Part shown: one piece after another, positions 33,726 through 45,301 of the stretch | Position numbering within the stretch: the first letter of the stretch is position 1 | Layout of the letters: each line of letters opens with the position of its first letter | NCBI GenBank assembly: GCA_965644295.1 | Contig: CBFFRP010000432.1 | Span: forward strand, 372,001 to 436,000 | Source of the DNA: Paraphysomonas bandaiensis | Lineage: Eukaryota; Chrysophyceae | Reading direction: 5' to 3' | Length of the DNA: 64,000 nucleotides | Program-made: the position numbers and the translations under genes | The notes under the pieces: model-generated | Databases searched by the model: none | Told to the model about the DNA's origin: nothing | The model's input: the letters and a program-made list of their open reading frames with translations, nothing else

Positions 33726-36624
33726 ATGCCAGGAGATAACGCTTACAGTCGAACTGATCGTTCATCATATTCTAATCCTTCAGAGATTCTTTCTACTGTA
33801 ATTCATTTGGATTGGACACTTGATTTTGATACCAAACAAATATATGGGAGTGTTACACATGGTGTTGTGGTTGTTATTGATGGATCTGATACTGTGAAGT
33901 TTGATTCTTCAAGTCTCACGATTTCGTCTGTTGAGATTAACTCCACTAAAGTTGGGTTCAAGACTGGTGTTACCTCAACGGCTCTGGGAACATGTATTGA
34001 AGTGCCTATTCCTGAGTCACTGCGTGCTGTAGGGACGGAGTTTGAAGTAAAATTCAATTATTCTACCAGCCCAACAGCATCCGCAGTGCAATGGTTGTCG
34101 GCTAAGACAACTAGTAGTGGAAAGTTTGTACGTGATTTCTTACGATTATGATCTAAACCTGATTTATTCTGTTTAGCCGTTTGTGTTTACTCAGTGCCAA
34201 GCTATTCATGCTAGAAGCCTAATGCCATGCCAAGATACACCTGGTGTGAAGACAACGTACACTGCCACTGTCAGGTATTTTTGCTCACTCTGGTCACATG
34301 TCTAGTTTTCCAGTGGCACACTATATCTCCACGTTACCGTGATCGTGCGATTTGTATGCCATTGCCAACCGAAGGTCTAATAACAATTCCTGTGTTAGGG
34401 CACCTGAGTGGTGTGTAGTCCTTATGAGTGCACTTGAGGACCCTATTAGTAAGGCCAAGGCCAAACCTGGTGAATTCCACTGGAGACAACCGGTTCCCAT
34501 CCCAGCCTACTTAGGTATGTTCTACTCTTTTTTCCTGTTATGTTGAGTTTATAATTGTGTTTAATACATAAATTGTTACATTTGTGGAATATATTTGCCA
34601 GACGATGCGATGTGTCATAACCATTGTAAACAGTCGCTCTGGCAGCTGGTGAGTTGGAGAGCCGTGAAATCTCGAAACGAGTCAAGGTGAAACACTCTCC
34701 AAATGCGTTATGTGACACCATTTCTCTGAATGCTTTAATATATATGATGGTATCTGTAGGTATGGGCTGAGCCCAGTGTGGTAGACAAAGCTGCTTTCGA
34801 GTTTTCAGAGACCGAGGAGTTTTTACAAGCTGCTGAGAGCCTCACCTGTCCTTACCCATGGACTCGATATGACGTCTTATGTTTGCCCCCATCATTTCCC
34901 TATGGTGGCATGGAAAATCCATGCTTGACATTTGCGACGCCAACCCTCCTCGCTGGAGGTGTGTGATCATATACCTGCTGTATTTCATACGTATATGCAG
35001 TCAATCGACATCATTGAAGTAAATTTTTAGATGATATATCTGCCGTGATTTCTGCTACTTATCATTGCGAAATGACTTAACGAAAACGTAATTTTGTGTA
35101 TCTAGATAAGTCTCTTGCGGATGTTATTGCCCATGAGATTGCACACAGTTGGACGGGGAATCTCGTCACCAACTGCACATGGGAGCACTTTTGGCTCAAC
35201 GAGGGGTGGACAGTTTGGCTTGAACGCAAGATTATGTCGAGGTATGTGCTCAGTATTGACAAATATGATCGCTTATTTTCAAATGATAGAGTGAAAGGTG
35301 ATGTGGCGCACTTGAAGCTTTCAGCTCAGATTGGATGGAACCACTTAAGGGACTCGGTTGCACAGTTAGGGGGTGAGACTGGGCGATTCACCAGACTTGT
35401 TTGGCCACTAGAAGGTGAAGATCCGGATGACGCATTCAGCAGTGTTCCTTACGAGAAGGTAACGCCACATTTGTAGTGTCGCTGTATATATTGTCACAAT
35501 GTAAATCTATTCCTCACTTCAGTATAAATCCTAATGCATATCCATAATTCAACGTATTATACTCACATGTGTTGTACATCTAGGGTTTCAATCTTCTCTG
35601 GTACTTGGAGTCACTTGTCGGAACCCCTGCGTTTGAGGAGTTCGCCAAGAATTATATTGATAAGTTTAAATTCGGCGGTGTTTCTAGTGGGGAGTTTAAA
35701 GATATGTTCATGTCCACTTTCGCTGGACACTCTCTACGCGTCGATTCTCTTAACTGGGATGAGTTGTTTTACTCAACAGGTGATGCGTACATTTTTGCTA
35801 TGTTCAGAAAACGAGTTATAGTAGTGTTGCTTTGATGTAGGAATGCCTACACCCACCCCTGACTTCTCGAACCCGCTCTCCGACAGTGCCTTACGTCTTG
35901 CCGACCGCTGGATAGCCACACCCAAGGATGGGAACGCCGGTGCATCTGGTGCGGGGCCAACCGATATTGAGGGCTGGTCATCTCAGCAGAAGTGTGTCTT
36001 CCTTGAGAAGCTCATTCTTCATGCCCAGGAGGTAGCGCCATTCTCCCTAGCCGTACTGGAAGCCATGGATCTCGCATATGGTCTGACGTCTTCCAATAAT
36101 GCAGAGATCAAATTCAGATGGCAGTCTCTGTGTTTGGAGAGTGAAGCACCATGGATCGTTCCGCATATTGTTGCATTTGTAAAGGCTCAGGTTGCCATGG
36201 TTAACGACGTTATGTTTTATGTGTAATATATGTCTAGGGGAGAATGAAATTCGTGCGACCCTTGTACAGAGCCCTTCATAAGTCTGCTGTTGGTTGTGGA
36301 ATGGCAAAGCAGACTTTCATCGAGAACAATGAAATGTAATACTTTTATTGCGTGATATGAGTCATTGTTAATTGTGTATATAACTCTAGATACCACCCAA
36401 TAGCTCGCAAAATGGTTGCGGCAGATCTTGGATTGGATTTAAATGAGTTGGGTAAGACAAAGCAATGGAAAGATATCCCTCCGGCTAGTAGCTCTACTCC
36501 TGCACGACCTAATCCAAATGCCACACAATCCCAGCCCGAAGATAGTATGGGATGGGCTGTGCCAGTCGCAGTTGCAGCAGGAGTAGCGGCCGTGGCGATT
36601 CTTTTCCTTAAGTTCAGGCGCTAA
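33726..36624 (+). CDS. M1 metallo-aminopeptidase, leukotriene-A4-hydrolase-like, with C-terminal membrane anchor
   Basis: Ten exons: 33726-34127, 34177-34274, 34399-34514, 34634-34686, 34760-34958, 35106-35458, 35584-35779, 35841-36190, 36238-36335, 36390-36624; 699 residues. Blocks match LTA4H in order: [74 protein letters not shown] (substrate GxMEN), [16 protein letters not shown] (zinc HEXXH, His299/His303), LNEGWT (third ligand Glu322, exactly HEXXH-X18-E), and a C-terminal helical region ending in the YHPIARKMV segment. LTA4H normally ends there at about 610 residues. Here a Pro/Ser linker ([10 protein letters not shown]) and a hydrophobic segment [20 protein letters not shown] followed by KFRR form a tail anchor, so the catalytic part would face the cytosol on an organelle membrane. 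Introns 2 and 3 (about 120 bp) were set by family alignment. Confidence 0.93.
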
Positions 36625-37035
36625 GGTCCACGCCATAGATTGTGTGAGTTACATATCTGATATCTGACACAGTTGTTTGATAAGATGGTGCAATATGTGC
36701 ATTGTATTTCGCTACTGTTAGTTCTTTTTGAGCACATTAATTAAAAAAATATACGAGAAAAGCGTTTATGTCGATAAGTTCTCGAAACAAATGTATTCGT
36801 TACCATTGTTTTTTCTTCTTTATGTTACTGGAAATACCACACCAACGTAGAAATACCTACTGAAGTTGTAACTACTGTTACTGATACCACCTGGTTTATT
36901 CTCACCGTATTCAGTATTCATATTTCTCATGTTTTGAGCATATGTAGCACGGAGTTTGTTCGAAAACGTTCCGCGACCTCGATTAATTAATTGACATTAA
37001 CACCGTCACCAGTCACATTATTTACAAATTATTAC
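36625..37035. other. Convergent intergenic region, no gene seen
   Basis: 411 bp of AT-rich sequence between convergent gene ends. Confidence 0.5.
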
Positions 37036-38427
37036 TTATCCATCCACCATATCATTATCTATCATTGGCAACTCTAAAATCGGGTCATTAATCACCCTTA
37101 TACCCTCTTTCGCGATAGAGTTATCCGGGTCTCTCGACAAAACACTTTCGTAGTCTAACAGCGCACGGTTCCACCTTCGAACACAACACAACGCTCGTGC
37201 TCTACAATACAAAAAATTAATACTACAAAGCCACAAAAGTACCAACGATATCAGGTATTAAATTTAATATGAAGGTGGATACTGTTGTCTATACAAAAGT
37301 AAAGTAGTTAGGAATGTACATACCGTAACAAGAGCACCATATCCAGCTCTGGCTGGAACTTTAAAATAGTGTTAAAATCTTCGATGGCCGCAGTAAAGTC
37401 CTGTTGGCAGCAGTATATCAGAGCCCGATGAAGAATCTACAAGAGTGTATATACATTAGATACATTATGTCAGAGTCCGATGAAGAATCTACATGAGTGT
37501 ATATATATTAGAAACATTGGTAATTTCAGAGTACCAGAATTAGCCAGTCAGTTGAAAATACAGTGATATTACATGTAAAATACCATATTTAAATCTTCGG
37601 GATAATCATCAACGATGCCCGTCATGACCTCTATTCCATCATCGTAATTTGGGGGGGACAGCTTTGCCGCCACATAGGCTCTGAGTCGCCTACTATCGAT
37701 TCGTGTGTCCCCGAGTATAGATAGCAGGTTCAACTCGTCAAATGCATCCAGATAACGGTTTAGCTTGATGTAGCAATTCGCCATTATAAATCGGGCATCA
37801 GCTTCCATTGACGGTGTTGCTACACTTTTCAATTAGATACAAATAGAACAATATAAATGTCAAACATTATAATACACGACTACAACATGGGTGACAGTCA
37901 CAAACATGCTACATTTCTACGACATTCGTGATAAAAAAAACGTATACAGAACAGCGCAACTTACATAATGCCAGCTTTGCCGACACAGCGGACTGCTCAA
38001 ACTCCTCCAATTTATACAACACTTTTGCTTTTACAATGTACAGCTCTCCATTCATTTCATCAACCATCCCCAGAATCTCCAAGGTCTTGTCACGGTCACC
38101 TGATCGAAACGCTTCAATCGCTTTGCTCTTTGCCTCTCTCTGCATTTTCTTTAGCTCCAGATCTTTTCGAATCGATTTAAAGTAACGTCGACCTAACATA
38201 CCACGATAAGCTGCTTTGACAGTAGTCGCAGCCCAAGTCCATCGTTCGAATCGTCTCTCCCAGCGCCATTCCAACCGCCTTAAAAACCGCTCCTCTCTAC
38301 CAGTGGTAGCTAATCTATGCCGATATATACCAGAAGGAGTTAATTGTTCACTAATCTCTTTTAATGTGAGCTTATAGCTGTCATTAGGAGCCCATATCTT
38401 TGTAGATGGAGGGACATAACCGGACAT
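37036..38427 (-). CDS. IQ-motif/TPR-like repeat protein
   Basis: Four exons: 38427-37965, 37819-37584, 37436-37324, 37201-37036; 325 residues. Residues near 60-80 (TTVKAAYRGMLGRRYFKSI) read like an IQ calmodulin-binding motif preceded by a Trp/Arg-rich helix (ERRFERWTWAA). The rest forms paired helices resembling TPRs: KAIEAFRSGDRDKTLEILGMV, YIVKAKVLYKLEEFEQSAVSAKLAL, ARFIMANCYIKLNRYLDAFDEL, ALIYCCQQDFTAAIEDFNTILKF, and ARALCCVRRWNRALLDYESVL. Acceptor at 37820 (TAG) rather than the AG four bases upstream is needed to keep frame. TPR proteins are adaptors; no enzyme domain is seen. Partner unknown. Confidence 0.8.
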
Positions 38428-38865
38428 GACTATAGTAACGAACTATACGAATAAGTGACTATAGAATACACACTGGCACACAATTAAATGGCTATATTGA
38501 AAGGCAAAGTAGTAAATTCATTCGATTGATTCCTATGTGGTTTATCTATTAGTTTAATGAAAGACACGTGATGGACTCTCATACAATACACACACATACA
38601 GCAGTATCTACTGACTATATGACTCACCCACTGCTCGTTTATATACAGCACTGGAGTGGTGGATACCTGAAAACTGCCAATGAAACAAGGGGTTTTCAGG
38701 AATATGTACAGTAGAGTATGTGAAAATACAAGGTATGTAAAATAAAACCTCTGTATTTTACCGTTGGAATAAAATCACATGAAAATTTAGTCTAATTTCG
38801 GCATTTTTTTTAGTCTACTGAAAGCACCCCCTACTTTTTTGTATTCTGCTGCCCCTACGATACTC
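38428..38865. other. Divergent promoter region of the IQ/TPR gene
   Basis: Upstream of the minus-strand gene; octamer ACAGCAGT at 38598-38605 and ACAGCACT near 38648. No coding sequence seen. Confidence 0.5.
38598..38605 (+). promoter_or_regulatory. ACAGCAGT octamer upstream of IQ/TPR gene
   Basis: Lies 171 bp upstream of the minus-strand start at 38427, after CACACATAC. Function inferred from recurrence. Confidence 0.3.
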
Positions 38866-39028
38866 TGTATGTATGTATGTATGTATGTATGTATGTATGT
38901 ATGTATGTATGTATGTATGTATGTATGTATGTATGTATGTATGTATGTATGTATGTATGTATGTATGTATGTATGTATGTATGTATGTATGTATGTATGT
39001 ATGTATGTATGTATGTATGTATGTATGT
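38866..39028. repeat. (TATG)n microsatellite
   Basis: About 40 uninterrupted TATG units, ending 84 bp before the SMARCC start. Open frames of MYVC or YIHT repeats across it are artefacts. No variant units were seen, unlike the array at 1045. Confidence 0.97.
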
Positions 39029-39111
39029 TTGTGTGATTTGTGGGATGATTGCCATTTAAACACAAGCAACTGCACATTCAAACCACTATAACTTATCAAT
39101 CATATTCCCGC

Positions 39112-41669
39112 ATGAGTACAATGTCTTCTATCGTGGTCAAGAAGACAGGTACTCCTCCGGAGTATATCTTGCATGACTCTCTATATATACAGCAATACTC
39201 ACCTATTGCATTTGCGCTTAAACAAGATGGTATTGAGGGCATTCACGATAAACTATTGGCTAAATTGATATATGATATTCAAATGTTTATGGAGGTATGT
39301 GTGTTGCTGTGTGAGATAACTGCACTGATGTATCTGTAGAAGCGATTGGGTGTAACAGCCCCAATGCCGAGAAAACTTGTGCGCTTGCCTTGCAGTGTAT
39401 TCAAAGATTTCTCTGTTGGTGGTGCACTTTATATTTTCTTCAAAGCTGCTTTTCAACGAATGAGTCCTGAGAAGTGGAGAGGTTTCGATGTAATGAACCC
39501 TTCCAACTGCGACTTTATATATACGCTGTTGCAAGAAGTACAGAATTCCTTGGTGGATGTGAGTCTGCAATAGATGTAATTATGTTTACTTAACACGTCG
39601 TGCTACGCAGAGAAATTTTATCACATGGCCGAGAGTTCATTTTGCATCATCTTTGTCTGATGACTTGATAAAGGAATTAGAGAATATTGTGCGCTCGCAT
39701 AATGGCAGTGTGGTAAGTGATGTGAACGCAGCCAGTCACTTGGTGGAATGGGACGAGGAAGTTGATGGGAAGGAAATTGCCGAGGACTTCTACCGTCCTA
39801 TAGAAACCCGATTAAACAACGGTGTGGGAGCTGTTTTGGTTCATTGGTTTTACACACCTGACAGTTACGACGAATGGCTCCCATCGCAGGGATTGGAATG
39901 TCCAGAAGTGCAGAAGCCACCCCCTACAAGCCAACATAAACAATGGCGGGTGTGTTGTCAATTTTTGCGGGATGTTGCGAAGTATAATGAATGGGGAAAT
40001 GAAGTAGACTATGAGGTAGGCTCTGCGTTAGAAGTAGATCAAGCAAGTGTCGGTGGTATGAAGGTAGGCAAGTATAGAATGAACCCAAGTTCGACACAGA
40101 AGAAGCACGAGAATACTTTCACGGAGGAAAAGAAAGCTGTAATGCCGAGTCTTGCCCCGCCCACGGAGGATCCCAACTTTAGCTCTAGTGGGAGGGCCGC
40201 TGGAAATGTAAATGTAGTTGAAGTTTCTGGAAATCAATACACGATGAAGGAAGAGCAGCCTAGCGGGCAACAGCCGCCACTAACTGCAGAGCCAGATGTA
40301 GATAGGATATCGGCAGAGGTTAAGCATTCTGCTGAGCACAAGCAGCAACAAGATGCTGCACCTGAAATGGAGGCTGATGGCACTTCGATGGAGGTAGAGG
40401 AAGGCGCTGGGAGAGTACCGTCATCAGAATCAGCACAAGAGAATTCTTCAGCAGCGGGTCCAGTGAAGCGCAAGGACCGGGATGAGGATGATTCAGAGAG
40501 CCCCATTCAAAAACGAAAGCGAGATTTAATGACGACAAATAGCCCCGAAAATATCGCCCCTGTTCTGCCTTCCTGGATGAGTATGGATGCTATCAGTGCA
40601 GTGGAGCGCCGATATTTACCGGAACTGTTCTATGGCGCATCGCAGTCTAGTTCTAAGAACTACCCTGATGAAGGCACCGATGAAACTGTAGACGTTCGGT
40701 ACCTTCGTGTTAGAAATTGTATTATAGAACTCCACAACCAGCAACCGGAGGTGTACATATCGGCAACGGAATGTAGACAAAAAGTGGCCGGTGATACTGC
40801 ACTGGTTATTCGAACTCACGAGTTTTTGGATGCATTTGGAGTAATAAATACGAACTCCTCTATAAAGCCCACAACTCGCCCCCCAAAGTGTCCTGCTTTT
40901 TTCTTCAGGAGTCCTCCGGCAGCAGAGGTGGAATCTCATAATACTGCATTTAAAACAGCCGCAACGTCATCAGGTGGACAGGAAAGTGTGAAAACAATAC
41001 AGTGGAGTCATCAGGCGGACGCCGCATTAGTAGCCGCCGTGTCTGCTCTATGCCCAGAGGACTCAAAGAAATGTGACATTGACTGGGATTGTGTGTGTGA
41101 GGCAGTAAAGCGTGACACCGATATGGCCGTTCCACTTTCCCCAGATATATGTTTTAAGCGTTTCGTGGAGATATCTATACTGTGTGACTCTGGAGAAGGT
41201 AGCGGTGGAACACGGGAAGGGGTTGTTCCTAAAAAAGTGAAGGAGCTTGCAACATTAGTAGCAACTGAGTGTTCGGCTTATATTGACTGCGATGCTGCGT
41301 CGTCCGCAGTTCGGGCGGTCGCTGGAGTTATGCAAGAAGGAGCTGGAAGTGTGCTTAAAACAGCTCATGCTGTGGGCGGCGGTGCTGCACTCGTATCAGC
41401 AGCCGCTAAACTAGCTGCTGGCACAAAAGAAAGCTCCATTGAAGACATTCTAGACGATTACTTATCTGTACGAATGCTTGCATTAGAAGAGAAGGTACGA
41501 ATTTGAGTTCTTGTAACGAAACGCGTAGTAATTGATATCTTAGATGCAGGTAATGTCGTCAATTGAAAAAGCGCTAGAGATTGAAAGAGAACGAGTTGAG
41601 CTAGATAGGCACGACTTGCAGGTGCAAAGAGCGCGAATTGCGTTTATTCAATCACATTTTCTACAATAA
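39112..41669 (+). CDS. SMARCC: SWI/SNF chromatin-remodelling subunit, SMARCC/SWI3/Moira type
   Basis: Core scaffold of SWI/SNF remodellers. Four exons: 39112-39294, 39340-39558, 39611-41494, 41550-41669; 801 residues. The N-terminal module (LPRSVF-like LPCSVFKDFSVGG, WRGFDVMNP, FITWPRVHFASSLSDD, VVSDVNAASHLVEWDEE, VLVHWFYTPDSYDEW) matches the MarR/BRCT/chromo region that characterises SMARCC over other SWIRM proteins. A basic patch (KRKDRDEDD, QKRKRD) near 420-440 is a likely nuclear signal. SWIRM about 448-564 (LPSWMSMDAISAVERRYLPELF). SANT about 597-655 (IQWSHQADAALVAAV ... DWDCVCEAV). The end (SIEKALEIERERVELDRHDLQVQRARI) is the leucine-zipper-like coiled coil used for dimerisation. Start could also be the Met three codons later. 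Confidence 0.93.
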
Positions 41670-42761
41670 GCACTGGTGTCGTTATTAAGTAATTGTACAA
41701 GTTTTGAATGGGTGTCATCGTGTGCAGCTGGAAATATGCGTCTTACTAATTAATACATGAATTATCGATTACTGTCGAAGCTATAAGCGTTCTGTATTGC
41801 GATGTGGTAGCTATTTTCTTCAGCAATAAAAAACGGAATGGGAGTAAGAGGAGGTTTCATGATTTTATATAATGAAGACCAAAGGGATCGAAGAACGAAT
41901 CAGAAGAACTATAGAATTTAGATATATTGAACTCTGATAGAGTGGTGACTCGTTATTAGCAAAAAAAGTGGCACATTCTTGCAGTTGAGTAATAGCTTGC
42001 AAAGTCAAGAACTATATCCCATTAATATATATTTTCCAGTTCAAAGTTAATCTTTAATTAGTTATTTCAGCATTTATTGTATTAGTATCTTGTATCTGTA
42101 GTGGCAAGCCAATTCGTATGAAGCAACGTACTATAACAGTTGCAAGTGTGGCTGTAGATAACAAGCAACAACATCAATGAATTAGGGAATAAAAGAGAAT
42201 TAAGAATTACAAACAATATACGGACTAGACTTTAGACCACTAGGCAACGTTGGAAAAATGTTAACTTCTGGTTACGCCTGCTATTCGCTTCGTCTAGTAT
42301 TCATTTCAAAATAGTTCTGATAGGGTAGTCTTGCTGTTTTCTACGAATATATTAATGCCAGCTATCTAATATTTAATATTCTATAATTTATTCTATCGCT
42401 ATGACGTCCAAATAACAACAACAACAGTTTTAGATTTCAATCACATATGTAACGCTATGCACTCTAATAGTATAGATAATTTATTCTTCGAAGATTATTA
42501 ATGATGAAAGAAGTCGATATATTTTACGGAGAATGAATTAGCATGCTGAAGATGCTCTACAGGCTGTGTATATATATAGCGAGAGCGCCTCATAGAACTG
42601 TCAATAATTTCCAAATAAATCAATAGAGGGGGAAACAATATTGTTATTAAGGATGATACTGTAGTCTATCATTCATTTCTATAGTTCTTACTTGCTATAT
42701 ATATACATACATATATGGGCTCATCTATGGCTATTCTCCCTCTAGTTAGGGTTTCCTTATA
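41670..42761. other. Intergenic, no gene seen
   Basis: 1.1 kb of AT-rich sequence 3' of SMARCC. No frame with a motif. Confidence 0.5.
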
Positions 42762-43204
42762 CGGAGCTCGTCGAAAAAAGCAAAAAGGCCCAGCTCTCGG
42801 CGCCGAGCGTATTTTGCAAATATGTCACCTTATACAAAAAAGAGTTAAAAGGCTTTTCTCTCAGCGCCGAGCGTCTATATAAACCAATGGAACTAAATGC
42901 TAAGGAAAGCCATGGCTCGATACCGATGTTCTCATAACAATCACCTTTCTCAATTAATTGTTGATATCTTGACATCACGATGGAATGGCTACTCAATGGT
43001 CTGTTATCTGTTACAGTATACATATGCACCAAATTAAAGGGTGTCATGTTGGGTCGATTTCTTTCTTCAGTCTGTATAAGGCCGTATTCTTGGACGCCTG
43101 GCGGTGAGAGAAAAGCCTTTTGACTCTTTTTTGTATAGCTAAGGTGACATATTTGCAAAATACAAAATACGCCGACCTTTTTGCTTTTTTTTCGACGAGC
43201 TCCG
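42762..43204. mobile_element. MITE with ~115-bp terminal inverted repeats, TA-flanked
   Basis: The left end CGGAGCTCGTCGAAAAAAGC and the right end are inverted copies, and the inversion continues through GCAAATATGTCACCTTA, ATACAAAAAAGAGT and AAAAGGCTTTTCTCTC for about 115 bp per arm with small indels. TA flanks both ends (42760-42761 and 43205-43206), fitting a Tc1/mariner-type target duplication. The ~190-bp interior has no transposase; its minus strand holds a frame reading HMYTVTDNRPLSSHS ... IEKGDCYENIGIE that could be a captured gene piece. The GCGCCGAGCG motif is present twice on the left arm but altered on the right. Confidence 0.82.
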
Positions 43205-43374
43205 TACACTGTATACCTGGTATATCTCTACTCACTGATATTTTGTCTAAAAAAACTTATTTTCAGTGGAATTTTTTGTAGATATTTCAAGCTTTTTGCT
43301 TGTTTTTTCCTTCAGCAACACAAAAAAGGGTAATATGTTGTGTAAAATGCTGTGTAATATCATATAGCATATAC

Positions 43375-43382
43375 AGCAGTAT
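43375..43382 (+). promoter_or_regulatory. ACAGCAGT octamer upstream of J-domain gene
   Basis: Lies 104 bp before the ATG at 43486, in context ATATACAGCAGTATGTATG. Function inferred from recurrence. Confidence 0.3.
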
Positions 43383-43485
43383 GTATGGATGTGTACGTGT
43401 ACAGCCATATGGAGGCTTATATGTACTGTACATGACAATAAGTTAACTTAAAGCTTATAGCAGTGTCTATAACAATTCTATTACT

Positions 43486-44708
43486 ATGTTCTTCCATATA
43501 TCTGATATTATACTGTCATCAATACCCTTCTGTCTATTCTTTTCCATTGCTCTTGGATTCTACCCTATATCAAATGAGAAACGCGGTAGATTATGGTTCT
43601 ATATCGCGTCTATAGTCCTCGGCGTGTCCATCAAAGTGGTATGTATGATAAGTAATTTGATTCTATGTAATTGGTATTTTAGGTCATAGATTTGAATACG
43701 CTCCCTACCAGCCTGTACACTGTGTTAGGGGTAGCACCAACTGCGTCTGTATTTGACATTAGAAGAGCTTTCAAGGAATTATCGTTACTCTATCACCCGG
43801 ATAAGAGTCCCAGTGAGAATTCTCAATCCCACTATTATGCTATTCGATATGCTTATGATGTAAGAGGATTGTGAATATATGATATGTTTTCCAATTCACT
43901 TATCTCCCAGTAGTACGTACAAATGAGCAATTGTTACTTCTATTGTAGTATCATCTTTATGTGTTGCTTTCCATCATTTAACTGTTGGTGCAGCAACTTG
44001 TTGATGACTCCAAGCGAGATTGCTATGATCGATTTGGCGCCATAGGTCTTGTTTCCGATCCAAGAAATGACGAAATAGACCTTTTGTTCAGTATTGCCAT
44101 CATTTATATATATTGGATAGTTGTATTGCTGCTAGTTACATCTCCAAGTAGCTCTCGATCTGCTCGAACTCCCCTGATAGTGGTGCTTTTGGTCATGCTG
44201 GTTTTAGAAGTCACTCTCAGGACCACTAGCACCAGGATATCTGACCTCCTTCCTTTGTCTATCACTGAACACGAACTGCTGGTGTACGCTCATATGTGCT
44301 TTCCAGGTCTGTTGCTAATTATCAAGTGTGTGATGGACTACTACTACTTGGATGTGGACAAGTATGCTTTACAGTTCGCGAAGACTTCTTCGAAGAACAA
44401 TAAGGTGAGCCATATAAATGATATCTTCCGCAACCAATATTGTTGCGGATACACAGGAGATGTTGACGCTGATGCGGGAGACTGCGTCGTTGTTACCTGT
44501 CGTGGAGAACGATGCTTCCACAAGTAGTGAAACACAGAATGTGCGGACCAATCTGATGGCTATCTCAGAACGAATACAGGAGAATGATAGAGAAGCCGCG
44601 AGACTAGTAGCTGCATTGGAATCAGCTGCCAAGTCTTCCAGTAGTGGCAGTTACCTCTGGGTACTTTTTATTATAGTCTACCTTGCATATTCAATAGGAT
44701 CGGAATAG
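43486..44708 (+). CDS. Multi-pass membrane J-domain protein (Sec63/DNAJ-like)
   Basis: Four exons: 43486-43638, 43683-43859, 43994-44404, 44457-44708; 330 residues. Order of parts: a hydrophobic N-terminus (DIILSSIPFCLFFSIALGF), a second segment (LWFYIASIVLGVSI), a J-domain (LYTVLGVAPTASVFDIRRAFKEL, HPD at 89-91, then DSKRDCYDRFG), two further hydrophobic segments (LLFSIAIIYIYWIVVLLLV; TPLIVVLLVMLVLEVTL) and a possible third (YAHMCFPGLLLIIKCV), a charged helical stretch, and a last hydrophobic anchor (YLWVLFIIVYLAYSIG). HPD is the motif that stimulates Hsp70 ATPase. Membrane helices before the J-domain recall Sec63, but no Brl domain follows. ER location inferred. Confidence 0.85.
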
Positions 44709-45301
44709 ATGTGTTAGAAATCTGCCTTCTTTTACAATTGTATTGTGTAGATTACCTATGCGTAAAATGCAATTGTATTACTAATGATGGTAGAGCTTGT
44801 TGAGAAAGTATTACGAAAATGGCAGTAGGATTCCTTTGCAGTTAGATTCGTTATTCTACACAGCAGTCGTGTGTATTTTCACTGGCGATTCAAATTTCGT
44901 AACAATATGCTGTTCGTCTGCAAATTAGGTACTACATATCATACATCAAACAAACAGATTCTGCCAATATGATGCAGCGAATTTTTTGTAAACGAATTGG
45001 AAGTATATCTCCAAATTAACTCATGTATCACACTAGTCATAGATCGCCTAGTTTAGAGTTTAGCACAGAAGGTGCTAAAAGTTCTTAACTTGCAGAAGTA
45101 ATTATAATTACCTATGAGTAAATTGACTAGCTGGTGCTTTTCTGCATACGCTATACCACATACATGTACGCGATATACTTCCTATACGAAGCGGCGGGTC
45201 ACAAGAGCATCTCATTAAAATCTACCGCGGCTGAAGTGAACCAACACATATGCTCTGAACCACCTAATATACCAGTGAATATTTCCAATCCTGAAGACAT
45301 A
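44709..45301. other. Convergent intergenic region, no gene seen
   Basis: 593 bp between convergent genes. One ACAGCAGT octamer at 44860-44867 that is not near a start, a counter-example to the promoter idea. Confidence 0.5.
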
